From Chitinophaga sp. CB10 (GTDB lineage Bacteria > Bacteroidota > Bacteroidia > Chitinophagales > Chitinophagaceae): a stretch of 64,000 nucleotides of DNA. Below the pieces are notes generated by a model. It made no database searches and was not told the DNA's origin. It saw nothing but the letters and a program-made list of their open reading frames with translations. The position numbers and the translations under genes are program-made. Positions 24,484 through 33,404 of the stretch are shown here, piece after piece. Each line of letters starts with the position of its first letter. Within the stretch, counting starts at the first letter, position 1. The stretch lies in assembly GCA_001870995.2 (NCBI GenBank), contig MLAV02000024.1, positions 1 through 64,000 of the forward strand. Direction: 5' to 3'.

Positions 24484-27213
24484 TTAAAAATATTTACGCA
24501 CCAGCAGGATGATCAGCGCGAGGAAGAACAGGCCTGTCAACACATAGCCATACGGGAAGCGGCTGGCGGCGGGGTGGGTAACGGCGGCGGCATCCCCTAT
24601 CAATACGGCGGATGCCCAGTAATAAGGCAGCTGGCGATCCATCTCCTGCTGGGCGAGGTACTGCAGCCGGGCCTGCTGCAAGGCCACATCTTTAGGCAGC
24701 CCGCCGGCCAGGGCATCGTGCAGCTTCTCCGTCAGATCGTAGGTAGCCTTGTTATCAATTTTCCATAAGGAGGTAATGACCGCGGGGATGCCGGCCATAC
24801 TGAAGGCCCTGCCCAAACTCAACACGCCTTCCCCGCGGGCCAGCTTACCGGCGCCGGATTCGCAGGAGGAAAGTATGATCAGCGAGGTAACGGTATCTTC
24901 CAACAACCCGATTTCAGGCAAGCGCAAACTGGTGTCAGCCAGGTACAGTACCGGCTCCGCGCCTGCCGCGCTGGCGTGGGTGTACAGTTGCACTACATTG
25001 CTGCGGGGCAGCTGGGCCAAAAAATGCTGCCTGTTTGCCTGCGGGCCGGTGAGCACCCGGCCGCGCCGGTAATTCCGCCGGATCCTGCCTACGGAAGCCG
25101 CTGCGCCGGGAAGCGGCTGCAACTGCATGCCGGCAGCATATTCCTCCGGCGCCACGCCCAGGAAGCGATAAAACGCCCTGGCAACGGGCCGCTGTTGCTT
25201 TAACAGGGAGCCGGCAGCATAGGTGTAACTAAAGGCATGGCGGCGTAAGAGGTAGTTGTTGGCGGCCGTAGTATCCGTCAGCAAGGCTTCAAAGGGGATA
25301 AAATATTCATCGCCTGAAATAATCACCCTGCCGGCGCGGAGCTGCAGGGGGGCGAATAATTGCCGGTACACGGCGTAGGACAACTTACGGTAACGGTTAT
25401 ACGCCGTTGTGGTAAACGCCGGCTGGTCCAGTAAATCCAGCCAGGCTTCCAGATCCTGTTTGGTATAGGGCAGTTTGTACAATCGCGTTCCTTCCTTTGC
25501 CACCTGCAGCACATAGGCAAAACTGTCTGCCATAAAATAGCTCAGCAGCGCCTGGTCCGCCGCCAGTATATGCTCCCGTATCAGCGCGGGTGTGGCGGCG
25601 CTGGTATCGTACTTGTACCGGTAATAGCCGGGATGCCGCCTTTCCAGGCCTGCAATAAACCTTTCCAGCGCCTTCTCCTCCCGGAAGAGCTGCCGGGAGG
25701 CCTCTTCGTAGGCCGCCGTGCCGGGCGCCCGGGCTTCCACTTGCTGCTGCACAGCGTTGATGCGTACCCGTAGTTGCTGCTCTTCCGCTGCTGCGGCGGC
25801 GGGCAACAGCCGGCGGGCGCCCAGTTCGTTGAGCTTGTCGTTGAGCAATACGGCGCGGCTTTTTTCAAAAAAATGGCAGGCCGCATTCGCATCGCCGAGC
25901 AGGTAGCTGGTTTCTATCGCCTGTGCATACATCTTACGGGTACGGTTGCGCCAGTACAATTGCACCGGCTCCCCGTATTGCTTCCAGCGCATAAGGTCTA
26001 CCGACAAATCAGCCACCATAAAGGTTTGCAGGGCCGCTTTGCCCCATTGGGGCTGCCCTGTGCTGCGGAATAATTCCAGCAGGGATTCCGCCTTGTTGCT
26101 CAACAGCGTGTACACGAAATAGTTATTATTCACATGCCGGAGTTGCGCATAACCCGGATTAGCGGTCAGCGAGGAATCCTTAAAGCCGATGGGCAAAATA
26201 TTCAGGCCCCGCTGATAATGGGCCAGGGCTTCCCGGTATTGCTTCAGGTTCCAGCAGGCGGAGCCGATGTTGTTGTACACGCCGGCCAGCGCGTAGGGGT
26301 CGGCGGATTTAAGGGCATATTGAATGCCTTGCCGGTAGCAGGTCATGGCCTGCGCAGGCTGGCGTATATCGAGATAGAAATTACCGAGGTCCAGGGTGTT
26401 CCTTGCGCACTCGTTCCAGCGCGCGGCAGCCTCGTTCCAGCGCAGCACCTGCCGGTACCACTTCACGGCTTCCTTTTCCTGCCTGCGCTTACCGCAGACG
26501 GCGGCGTAAACGGTGTAGCAGACGATCCTGTAGGCCTCCGGCGTACCGGGCGTGAGCATGCTGATGGCCTTGCGGATGCCGCCGGCGGCAGCGGTATCGT
26601 CCAGCGCGACCATAGCCTGGGCCTTCTGCGCCAGCAGCGCTATTTCCGAGAGGGTGTCCCCCATGCTGTGGGCCACGCGGATGCCTAATTCTGAAATGTT
26701 TTTCGCCTGCTGGTACTGCCCGTTGTTGTAGAGGGAAAAGGCCGACCTTTCAAAGGCCAGCAGGGCGATGGCCGTCTTCTCCGGGAAGCGGATGCCCAGG
26801 AGGATGCAGCTGTCGAAATAATGATAGGATTCCTCGTAGAGGTACAGCTTATCGTAAAACAGCCCGAGGTTGAAATAGCTGTTCACCAGGAAGGGCTCCT
26901 GGCGGTCTTTTGCCGTGCTGTTCACCGCGATGGCATCCTTCGTATAGGCGATGGCGTTATCCCAGGATTGTTCCAGGTGGTAGATGTTACCCATGCGGTG
27001 TACAATGCGGGCATAAACGCTGTCCTTCACCTTGTAGCAGCGTTTTTGTATGGCCAGCAGCGAATCCAGCTGATGCAGCTTGCTGGTGTTATCCGCTGCG
27101 CTTTGTTCTATGGCGATGACCGCCTGCATCAGGGCTGGCCGGTCCGGGCATTGCGCCGGGGCGTGAAAATAACAGGCCAGGCAGCTGCATAACAGCAGCT
27201 GCCTGAGGATCAA
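24484..27213 (-). CDS. exported TPR-CHAT (caspase-like) protease with C-terminal membrane anchor
   Basis: 909 aa. The start is uncertain: the frame has no ATG and TTG 27213 is the best candidate, giving a signal peptide (LLLCSCLACYFHAPAQ). Residues about 60-430 are TPR-like helical repeats (VNSYFNLGLFYDKLYLYEES, GVYNNIGSACWNLKQYREAL). The C-terminal CHAT domain has the caspase-type pair: His746 in VQLYTHASAAG and Cys784 in LIILSSCESGAGKLARGEG, then GRAFSMAGIPAVITSLWKID and WASAVLIGD. A last hydrophobic helix (YVLTGLFFLALIILLVRKYF) anchors it, so protease and TPRs should face the periplasm. Downstream of the subtilase gene with a 40-bp gap. CHAT proteases are usually cut-on-signal effectors; the partner is not known here. 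Confidence 0.88.
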   Translation of the reverse strand: MILRQLLLCSCLACYFHAPAQCPDRPALMQAVIAIEQSAADNTSKLHQLDSLLAIQKRCYKVKDSVYARIVHRMGNIYHLEQSWDNAIAYTKDAIAVNSTAKDRQEPFLVNSYFNLGLFYDKLYLYEESYHYFDSCILLGIRFPEKTAIALLAFERSAFSLYNNGQYQQAKNISELGIRVAHSMGDTLSEIALLAQKAQAMVALDDTAAAGGIRKAISMLTPGTPEAYRIVCYTVYAAVCGKRRQEKEAVKWYRQVLRWNEAAARWNECARNTLDLGNFYLDIRQPAQAMTCYRQGIQYALKSADPYALAGVYNNIGSACWNLKQYREALAHYQRGLNILPIGFKDSSLTANPGYAQLRHVNNNYFVYTLLSNKAESLLELFRSTGQPQWGKAALQTFMVADLSVDLMRWKQYGEPVQLYWRNRTRKMYAQAIETSYLLGDANAACHFFEKSRAVLLNDKLNELGARRLLPAAAAAEEQQLRVRINAVQQQVEARAPGTAAYEEASRQLFREEKALERFIAGLERRHPGYYRYKYDTSAATPALIREHILAADQALLSYFMADSFAYVLQVAKEGTRLYKLPYTKQDLEAWLDLLDQPAFTTTAYNRYRKLSYAVYRQLFAPLQLRAGRVIISGDEYFIPFEALLTDTTAANNYLLRRHAFSYTYAAGSLLKQQRPVARAFYRFLGVAPEEYAAGMQLQPLPGAAASVGRIRRNYRRGRVLTGPQANRQHFLAQLPRSNVVQLYTHASAAGAEPVLYLADTSLRLPEIGLLEDTVTSLIILSSCESGAGKLARGEGVLSLGRAFSMAGIPAVITSLWKIDNKATYDLTEKLHDALAGGLPKDVALQQARLQYLAQQEMDRQLPYYWASAVLIGDAAAVTHPAASRFPYGYVLTGLFFLALIILLVRKYF

Positions 27214-27253
27214 CCGGGTGGTATGTAAGCCGTTTTTCCTTATAAACTTACGT

Positions 27254-28672
27254 TTAGTTATGCGTTATATACCTGCCTCCCGCTACCTGTTTCTTTGCGC
27301 CGATCACACTGTTGTACTGCGCATGGATACCCGGGTAAGCCAGGAATGTTTCTTTTTTAACCGGGTGCTGCTGGTACATCGTCAGCGGGCATAGGGCGGC
27401 GATGCGGCCGGTGACGATGGCGGTAGCAAAGGAGGACCCTGTGATGTAATTATTGCTGAGCACGAGCGGCACCCGGAAGAGCTGCACGCCGTTCTCCATG
27501 CTATCCGCTTTCACCCCGATGTCCACATAGCGGTCGGCAAAGTTTTGCGTAGGGCTCACCATGGTATCGTTGACGGTAGTGGCCACGATAATGTTGGTAG
27601 CCGGGTTGTTGAAGCAGGCCGGGTACATCTGGTGTTTGGTGAGGTCCCGCAGCTCCGCTTCGGTGAGGCCGCGTTTGCGTGCGCTATCGTCCGCAGGGGG
27701 CATCCGGTTGCCGGCGGAGGTAATGAAGAGGATGCCTTTATCTGCCAGCACCCGGGTGATCATGGAATCCAGCGGCCGGTACGGCGATGATTTGTAGCCG
27801 GAGTAATAGCCCCAGGATGCGTTGATGATTTTCGCATCGTGGCTGGCGGCATAACTGATGGCGCACATGGAGTTGAACAGGTCGCCCTGCGCTTTTTCAT
27901 CATGCGTTTTGAGGATCATCAGCTGCAAGGCGTTGGCGCTGTCGCGCTGGAACTCGTTCATAATGAACAGTGCAATGTGGCTGCCATGGCGGCCGGGATG
28001 ATCGTCCCGGATATCGGCGTTATTGCCCACGAAGTTCCATCCTGCCACGTCGTCTTTCAGGCAGTTGGCGTCATCATCGGTTTGATTGCCGGGTATTTCT
28101 GCAGGATTTTTCCAGGTATAGCCGGTGTTCAGCAGGGCATCATCGAGGCCGGTATCGAGTATGGCTACACGAATCGGCTGCCCGTTGCTGACGAACCTGC
28201 GGGACACCAGTTTTGAAATGCCGGCAGTTGGTCTGCCATCCTGGTCCGGCGGCCCCTGGAAGATGAAATTCGGCGAATAGTAAGAAGTGGAATCCTCTCC
28301 TTGTCCTTGTGAACCGGCGCCGGTGGTGGTACCGCCCCGCACGGGGTCCGCAAAAACGTAGGTTTCTATGCCCGGCGCGTGCCAGAGCTCTACCGGCATG
28401 TCCTTACAGTTGGGGCATGCAGTGACTTTTATCTCGGAGGTTTCGATGCCGTATCGCTCCATACTGTCCTTAATGCGGGCGCGCTCCTGTTCGGTGGGCG
28501 GGTGTTTAAAGATCAGTACCAGCTGGTTTTTGCGGTACGGCGGGGAGGCGTAGGCGCTATCCGTACGGGTAATTTTACCAGCGGGATGGGGGTCCTTACA
28601 GCGGCGAAGCAGGAACAGCACAAGGAGGATTACAATGAGCAGGAGTAGCAACAGCAGATTACGAGGTTTCAT
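27254..28672 (-). CDS. membrane-anchored S8 subtilisin-like serine protease
   Basis: 472 aa from ATG 28672, which lies two bases behind the stop of the preceding gene (a start at 28693 would overlap it). A very hydrophobic N-terminal helix (NLLLLLLLIVILLVLFLLRR) anchors it with the rest outside. The catalytic triad is complete: Asp173 (PIRVAILDTGLDD), His229 (GRHGSHIALF) and Ser414 (ITGSSFATAIVTG). The oxyanion Asn lies in ITSAGNRMPP. Between the anchor and the catalytic domain is a propeptide-like region with a C-P-N-C pair. Part of a four-gene run: sigma factor, TPR membrane protein, this protease, CHAT protease. Confidence 0.93.
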   Translation of the reverse strand: MKPRNLLLLLLLIVILLVLFLLRRCKDPHPAGKITRTDSAYASPPYRKNQLVLIFKHPPTEQERARIKDSMERYGIETSEIKVTACPNCKDMPVELWHAPGIETYVFADPVRGGTTTGAGSQGQGEDSTSYYSPNFIFQGPPDQDGRPTAGISKLVSRRFVSNGQPIRVAILDTGLDDALLNTGYTWKNPAEIPGNQTDDDANCLKDDVAGWNFVGNNADIRDDHPGRHGSHIALFIMNEFQRDSANALQLMILKTHDEKAQGDLFNSMCAISYAASHDAKIINASWGYYSGYKSSPYRPLDSMITRVLADKGILFITSAGNRMPPADDSARKRGLTEAELRDLTKHQMYPACFNNPATNIIVATTVNDTMVSPTQNFADRYVDIGVKADSMENGVQLFRVPLVLSNNYITGSSFATAIVTGRIAALCPLTMYQQHPVKKETFLAYPGIHAQYNSVIGAKKQVAGGRYITHN

Positions 28673-28674
28673 GT

Positions 28675-29388
28675 TTAAAGTTTGTTCAGCCATTCGGCGG
28701 CGTACTTACTGCCGGGCAGCTGTTTGTTTTTAACTTCCAGTAATAATTCTTTGGCGAGCGGGAGGTCTTCAGGGGTTGCGCGTCGTAACAATGCCAGGGC
28801 TTTGTAAAATGGTCCGGGGTTGGCGTACAGCGGTTCCTGTATGAGCAGGTCGAACTGTGTGATGGCCTTGTCGTACCGGTTGGTAACAAGGTACACGATG
28901 CCAAGGTATTTGATGGCATCTGTTTTTACAGATGCGCGGTTCGTCAGGGTGCTGAAAATCTTTTCCGCCGTTTGGTAATCGCCTTTATTATAGGCGGCGA
29001 TACCGGTTTGGAGGCTGTCGCCCTCACTGCTCATGGTTGTGCTGAGCCGGTGCAGCTCCGTTTGGATGTAATCCGCTGCCAGCGTGGATGGCGCCGGCGG
29101 GCGCTGGTACAACCACCATCCTGCCACTACCAGTACCAGCACGGCGGCGGCCACGGCCAGGTAATGCCAGATGGGGCGTGTAGCCGGTATCCGTGGGGCT
29201 ATTGCGTTGAAAGCGGCGGTTTTATTTTCCCGCAGCTGGTCTTTAATGGCCGTTCTTGCAGTGAGGTAAAACGCTACCGACCGGGCAAAATCTTCATCCG
29301 TAGCGCAGCGCTGTTCAAACGCGGCTTTCTCTTCCGGCCCCAGCGCCCCGGTGAAGTAATCATCGATATAATGCAATTGCTCATTCAT
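28675..29388 (-). CDS. single-pass membrane protein with anti-sigma-like N-terminus and TPR-like C-terminus
   Basis: 237 aa. Cytoplasmic residues 1-70 begin YIDDYFTGALGPEEKAAFEQ, the same pattern as the start of the HtrA-type protein at 22088 (YLEGEMTVQEKAAFDEL). A membrane helix is at about 74-94 (LAVAAAVLVLVVAGWWLYQ). The outer part is helical with TPR-like units (GIAAYNKGDYQTAEKIFSTL, YLGIVYLVTNRYDKAITQFD). Its ATG overlaps the end of the upstream sigma factor gene by 8 bp, so the two are translationally coupled, the usual organisation of sigma and anti-sigma factors. I infer it to be a sigma regulator with a periplasmic TPR sensor. Confidence 0.8.
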   Translation of the reverse strand: MNEQLHYIDDYFTGALGPEEKAAFEQRCATDEDFARSVAFYLTARTAIKDQLRENKTAAFNAIAPRIPATRPIWHYLAVAAAVLVLVVAGWWLYQRPPAPSTLAADYIQTELHRLSTTMSSEGDSLQTGIAAYNKGDYQTAEKIFSTLTNRASVKTDAIKYLGIVYLVTNRYDKAITQFDLLIQEPLYANPGPFYKALALLRRATPEDLPLAKELLLEVKNKQLPGSKYAAEWLNKL

Positions 29389-29974
29389 AACCAGGCATTT
29401 TTTCCCTTAATTTATCAAGGCACCGTCTTCTGCTCACTTTCACCACCTCGGCGGAGTTATAATGCAGCATGGCAGCTATTTCACGATCGGGGTAACCATC
29501 TTCAAACAGGAGCAGCAATTCCCTGCATTTTTCGCCGATTTCAGCCAGCTTCCGGCGCAGCAATGCGCGGTTGTTGTTGTCTATCAGCTGCTGGACAGCG
29601 TTGCGCGCATTGTCCGGCAAAAGCAGCAGCATCGCGTCCAGGTCGGAAGTATGATGTACCCGCTCTTTATTGGTCGTGTTTTTTCGCCTGAGGTCAACAC
29701 ATTTATTATAAAAAATCTGGGAAATATAAGTTTTGAGAGAGGCGCGGCTTTCAAACCGGCCGGCTACCACATTGTCTATCACCGCGATCACGGCATCGGA
29801 ATAGGCGCTGGCGCTATCGTCCGTACTGAGATTGTACTTCCGTTCGCCCTCCCGGGTGAGGTAGTAAAATGAAGTATAGAGCAGTTCTTCAAAAGAACGT
29901 CTTGCGGGGCCGCCCATCTGTAAGCCTGCAAGGATCTCCGCGTCCCTGCTACTATTTACGGTTATGGGTATCAT
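29381..29974 (-). CDS. ECF-type RNA polymerase sigma factor
   Basis: 197 aa. Sigma-2 region: DDSASAYSDAVIAVIDNVVA, then SLKTYISQIFYNKCVDLRRK. Sigma-4 HTH region: GEKCRELLLLFEDGYPDREI, then AAMLHYNSAEVVKVSRRRCL. First gene of the minus-strand unit sigma - TPR membrane protein - S8 protease - CHAT protease. Its sigma-4 pattern is shared with the sigma factor at 21503, 7.3 kb away on the other strand. The linker between the two sigma regions contains an insert (HTSDLDAMLLLLPDNARNAV). No clear -35/-10 of its own could be picked out upstream. Confidence 0.9.
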   Translation of the reverse strand: MIPITVNSSRDAEILAGLQMGGPARRSFEELLYTSFYYLTREGERKYNLSTDDSASAYSDAVIAVIDNVVAGRFESRASLKTYISQIFYNKCVDLRRKNTTNKERVHHTSDLDAMLLLLPDNARNAVQQLIDNNNRALLRRKLAEIGEKCRELLLLFEDGYPDREIAAMLHYNSAEVVKVSRRRCLDKLREKMPGYE

Positions 29975-30132
29975 AGAGGTTAATAAATAAAGAATTGGAG
30001 AAAACTAATATACGTAAAAAAAATTTCACCAATCCTGTTTACCTCCTCTTTCATCCGCCGACTAATACTATTAGTTAACACAGTTTGTTACCCCCAAAAA
30101 TCCTCATTGTACGGTCTAACCCCAAAAATGAC

Positions 30133-30163
30133 AAGGGTGATCAATTCTCCATTGATCACCCTT
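30133..30163. terminator. bidirectional terminator hairpin
   Basis: A perfect 13-bp stem, AAGGGTGATCAAT (30133-30145) with ATTGATCACCCTT (30151-30163), loop tctcc. It follows the minus-strand gene ending at 30191. The plus side has a good T-rich tail (cctttttt), the minus side ATTTTTGG. Confidence 0.8.
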
Positions 30164-30190
30164 TCCTTTTTTATCCTGTAGCCGGTGGCG

Positions 30191-30904
30191 TTATTTCTTT
30201 TTCCAGTTTTTGTATTTATCTGTGATCCAGTACAGCAGGTCGTTGTTGCCGAGGCTGCGCATGGTTTCATATGAAGGATAGTTATCACGCATAAAGTGTT
30301 GCAGGGAGTCGCCTGACAAACCGGTTACCCGGCTAACCAATGCCGGCGTATAACGGGAATCGATATACTTTTCCTGCTCCATTTTCTCGTAGTTCTGTTT
30401 AAACTGGCGTTTTTGTTTTTCTTTTTTGGAGAAGCGGGTAATCGGGCTGAAGACTATCCCGGCGCCCTCTGGCGTATTCCCCCCGGCGAGCGGCTTATTT
30501 GGCAGGTCCAGCAGGTAGCCATATTGTTCCCGGCGGGCGATGGAATCGAGCTGGTACGGGGTATATTGGGCGCTGATGTCCACCCCTTTGAGAAATTTGC
30601 CGGTAACGGTCATCCGTATATTGATGGTCTGCGTGCCTGAAGCGGCGGTTACCAGCACGGTATCGGAGTTATAGCCAACGAAGGTAACGGTCAGCCTGTC
30701 GCCCCGGGAGGCATTGATCCGGTAATACCCTCCCTGGTCGGTAATGGAATGCTTGCCGGTGGTCAGGTTGGTTACCGTAGCGTACGGTAGTACCAGCCTG
30801 TTCGTATCGGAAACGACGCCAGTTACCACTACCTGCGCCTGCACGAACTGCATGGTCAATAACAGCATACAGCCTAAGGCTAAAATGCGGGCAATTTGCT
30901 TCAT
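30191..30904 (-). CDS. secreted protein with carboxypeptidase-like regulatory (CarbopepD_reg_2) domain
   Basis: 237 aa from ATG 30904, which places the signal peptide first (MKQIARILALGCMLLLTMQF, cut before VQAQ); the frame is open to 30949 but those residues are polar and unlikely. Residues about 24-110 are the beta-sandwich domain seen at the N-terminus of TonB-dependent receptors: VVTGVVSDTNRLVLPYATVT, then GYYRINASRGDRLTVTFVGY, TVLVTAAS. The C-terminal half is charged and helical (KKEKQKRQFKQNYEKMEQEK, then SLGNNDLLYWITDKYKNWKK). No receptor gene adjoins. Function of such stand-alone proteins is not known. Confidence 0.85.
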   Translation of the reverse strand: MKQIARILALGCMLLLTMQFVQAQVVVTGVVSDTNRLVLPYATVTNLTTGKHSITDQGGYYRINASRGDRLTVTFVGYNSDTVLVTAASGTQTINIRMTVTGKFLKGVDISAQYTPYQLDSIARREQYGYLLDLPNKPLAGGNTPEGAGIVFSPITRFSKKEKQKRQFKQNYEKMEQEKYIDSRYTPALVSRVTGLSGDSLQHFMRDNYPSYETMRSLGNNDLLYWITDKYKNWKKK

Positions 30905-31011
30905 ATCTTTTTTATTTTTTACATCCTGACGGTTATCTACTCCAATCAACAGATCAATTCCTCCTTATGTTCAGGCATATCGCTTTACAATATTACAGTT
31001 TTATGAAAACA

Positions 31012-31047
31012 AAAATCCTTCCAGTCTGCCGACCGGAAGGATTTTTT
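31012..31047 (-). terminator. terminator of the xylose operon
   Basis: AAAAATCCTTCC (31012-31023) pairs with GGAAGGATTTTT (31036-31047), 12 bp, with a 12-nt loop; positioned 22 bp after the aldose epimerase stop, minus strand. Confidence 0.8.
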
Positions 31048-31068
31048 ATGGCAAGTAAATTTGCGCGT

Positions 31069-32019
31069 TTAAACTGTCGCCTTAATGCGGGTATCAAACC
31101 GCTGCGATGCGCCAGGGGCCAGCTCTACGAGGCCCAAACCGTTGTTGAACGCGTTGGGCGCGCCGCTCAGGTTTTCGATCGCGATACTTTTGCGATGCGG
31201 CGGGATGTACACCTGCAGGATCGGATACTGCTCTGAAGGATAGAAGCTGATGCTGATATTCTTCACCGGATCGCGCAACACGGCCAGCGGCTGGGAAGCG
31301 CTAAAATCCAGGACGAAGGAATTATCCAGCTCCACTCCTTTCAGGCCTTTGCCGGTTCTGAACTCGGTAAAAGGCAGGACTTTCCCTGTGGGGATCAGCT
31401 TCTCATCAAATTCTACAATTTGTTTGGAAGCGAAGGTCAGCACCAGCTGATCCACCGGCGTGCCGGTAGAAAAGTAAGGGTGCCAGCCATCCATCAGGGG
31501 CATTACCGTATCGCTTTTACTGGTTACGGTAGTGGTGATCTGCAGGGTATTATCCGGGTGCAGGGTGTAGGTGGCCGTGCAATCATACGCGAACGGGTAT
31601 CCTGCATCTTCCTGGCTATAGCTGTATGCAAGGGTAACAGCCGCCTTTGTATCGTCCGCCTCCTGCGCCGTTACTTTGAACGGAGCGTTGTACAGCAGGC
31701 CATGGATAGCGTTGCCGGGAGCGATGGTTTTCTCCAGCGTATAGGCTTTACCGTTAAAGCTATAGCTGGCGTCCTTGATCCGGCAGGCGTATGGACTTAG
31801 TTTTACATTCTTGAAGCTGTTTTTCAGATCCTGCTGCATATCGGCCGTATCCTTATAGCTGTCGATCAGGTTGAGGGTACTATTCCCCTGCTTCACCTTA
31901 AAAGCATGCAATAAAGCGCCGTGCGCCGGAATAATTTCCACGGTTGTACCGGTTTTTCCGTCTGTCAATGCCACAATATCAAAACCACCTTCCTGGAATG
32001 AAAGCAAACTAAATCTCAT
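31069..32019 (-). CDS. aldose 1-epimerase family protein
   Basis: 316 aa, no signal peptide, so cytoplasmic. Family features: HGLLYNAPFKVTAQEADDTK (the NxRHGxV-like region, here AIHGLL), a metal-free active site His in DGWHPYFSTG and the C-terminal acid in LGLVELAPGASQRFD. It interconverts anomers of sugars such as xylose or glucose to feed the isomerase. Last gene of the xylose operon, 37 bp after xylA, followed by a terminator. Some members of this clan act on glucose-6-phosphate instead; context favours free xylose. Confidence 0.88.
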   Translation of the reverse strand: MRFSLLSFQEGGFDIVALTDGKTGTTVEIIPAHGALLHAFKVKQGNSTLNLIDSYKDTADMQQDLKNSFKNVKLSPYACRIKDASYSFNGKAYTLEKTIAPGNAIHGLLYNAPFKVTAQEADDTKAAVTLAYSYSQEDAGYPFAYDCTATYTLHPDNTLQITTTVTSKSDTVMPLMDGWHPYFSTGTPVDQLVLTFASKQIVEFDEKLIPTGKVLPFTEFRTGKGLKGVELDNSFVLDFSASQPLAVLRDPVKNISISFYPSEQYPILQVYIPPHRKSIAIENLSGAPNAFNNGLGLVELAPGASQRFDTRIKATV

Positions 32020-32056
32020 TGTTCCTGTTTTTTTGCATACAAAATAGTCAAAAAAA

Positions 32057-33385
32057 TCAGATGGCGTTATTGATTATATTTTCCAGCCATTCCTGACGAC
32101 CGCTGATCTGTTTAGGCTCACCATTGGCTGCGGCAAAGTTGCGCAGGTCTTCCAGGGTGAGTTTACCGGCTTCAAATTCCTGGCCTTTACCGCTGTCGAA
32201 AGAAGCGTAACGGTCTTTACGGAATTGTTTATACGGCGTATTGTTCAGCACTTTTTCCGCGATGATGGCCGCTCTTGCGAAGGTATCGATACCGCCGATG
32301 TGCGCGTGGAAGATATCTTCCAGGTCGGTGGAGTTACGACGTGTTTTAGCGTCGAAGTTAACGCCGCCGCCTGCAAAGCCGCCGGCTTCGAGGATGATGA
32401 GCATACTTTCGATCAGCTCATTGAGGTTGGTCGGGAACTGGTCGGTATCCCAGCCGTTCTGCGCATCGCCGCGGTTGGCATCGATGCTGCCCAGCATACC
32501 GGCGTCCGCAGCTACCTGCAGCTCGTGCTGGAAGGTGTGGCCGGCGAGGGTGGCGTGGTTTACTTCGATATTGAGTTTGAAATCCTTATCCAGTCCGTAC
32601 TGGCGGAGGAAACCGATTACAGTGGCGCTATCGAAATCGTACTGGTGCTTGGTAGGCTCGGCCGGTTTAGGCTCGATGAAGAATGTGCCTTTGAAGCCCT
32701 GTTTACGCGCATAGTCGCGGGCCATGCCCAGGAAGCGCGCCAGGTGTTCCTGTTCGCGTTTCATATTGGTGTTCAGCAGGGTCATATAACCTTCGCGGCC
32801 GCCCCAGAACACGTAGTTTTCACCGCCCAGCGCGATGGTGGCATCCAGGGAGTTTTTCACCTGTGCGCCGGCGTAGGCTACCACTGCGAAGTCGGGGTTG
32901 GTAGCGGCGCCGTTCATATAGCGCGGGTTGCTGAATACGTTGGCAGTACCCCAGAGCAGTTTCACGCCGCTGGCCGCCTGTTTTTCCTTCGCGTATGCCA
33001 CGATCTGCTGCATACGGCTTTCGTATTCGGCTACGTTAGCGCCTTCATCTATCAGGTCCACATCGTGGAAGCAATAGTAAGGCAAGCCCATTTTAGTGAT
33101 GAATTCGAAGGCTGCGTCCATTTTATCCTTTGCGCTTTGAACTGCATCGGAGGCAACGAGCCATGGGAAGTTTTTAGTACCAGGACCAAACGGATCCCCG
33201 CCAGTGCCGCAGAAGGTATGCCAGTAAGAAACGGCAAAACGGAATAATTCCTTCATGGATTTACCTGCAATTATCCTGTTTTCGTCGTAATAACGGTATG
33301 CCAGCGGGTTGTCTGACTGAGGTCCTTCAAACTTGATCTTACCGATCCCTTTGAAGTATTCCTGGTTTCCAAGTGTAATGCTCAT
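32057..33385 (-). CDS. xylA: xylose isomerase
   Basis: 442 aa from ATG 33385 (MSITLGNQEYFKGIGKIKFE); the frame extends to 33454 but that part is read inside xylB. It isomerises D-xylose to D-xylulose with two divalent metals. Motifs: PYYCFHDVDLIDEGANVAEY (catalytic His-Asp pair), GTFFIEPKPAEPTKHQYDFD (metal Glu, His), NIEVNHATLAGHTFQHELQV and GSIDANRGDAQNGWDTDQFP (metal Asp, His). All conserved ligands are seen. Length matches class II enzymes. Between xylB (19 bp) and the epimerase (37 bp). Confidence 0.97.
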   Translation of the reverse strand: MSITLGNQEYFKGIGKIKFEGPQSDNPLAYRYYDENRIIAGKSMKELFRFAVSYWHTFCGTGGDPFGPGTKNFPWLVASDAVQSAKDKMDAAFEFITKMGLPYYCFHDVDLIDEGANVAEYESRMQQIVAYAKEKQAASGVKLLWGTANVFSNPRYMNGAATNPDFAVVAYAGAQVKNSLDATIALGGENYVFWGGREGYMTLLNTNMKREQEHLARFLGMARDYARKQGFKGTFFIEPKPAEPTKHQYDFDSATVIGFLRQYGLDKDFKLNIEVNHATLAGHTFQHELQVAADAGMLGSIDANRGDAQNGWDTDQFPTNLNELIESMLIILEAGGFAGGGVNFDAKTRRNSTDLEDIFHAHIGGIDTFARAAIIAEKVLNNTPYKQFRKDRYASFDSGKGQEFEAGKLTLEDLRNFAAANGEPKQISGRQEWLENIINNAI

Positions 33386-33404
33386 AACTATGTTAAATTT
33401 AGGA

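Noticed and set aside
32225..33247. 340-codon plus-strand ORF
   Set aside because: Antisense to xylA.
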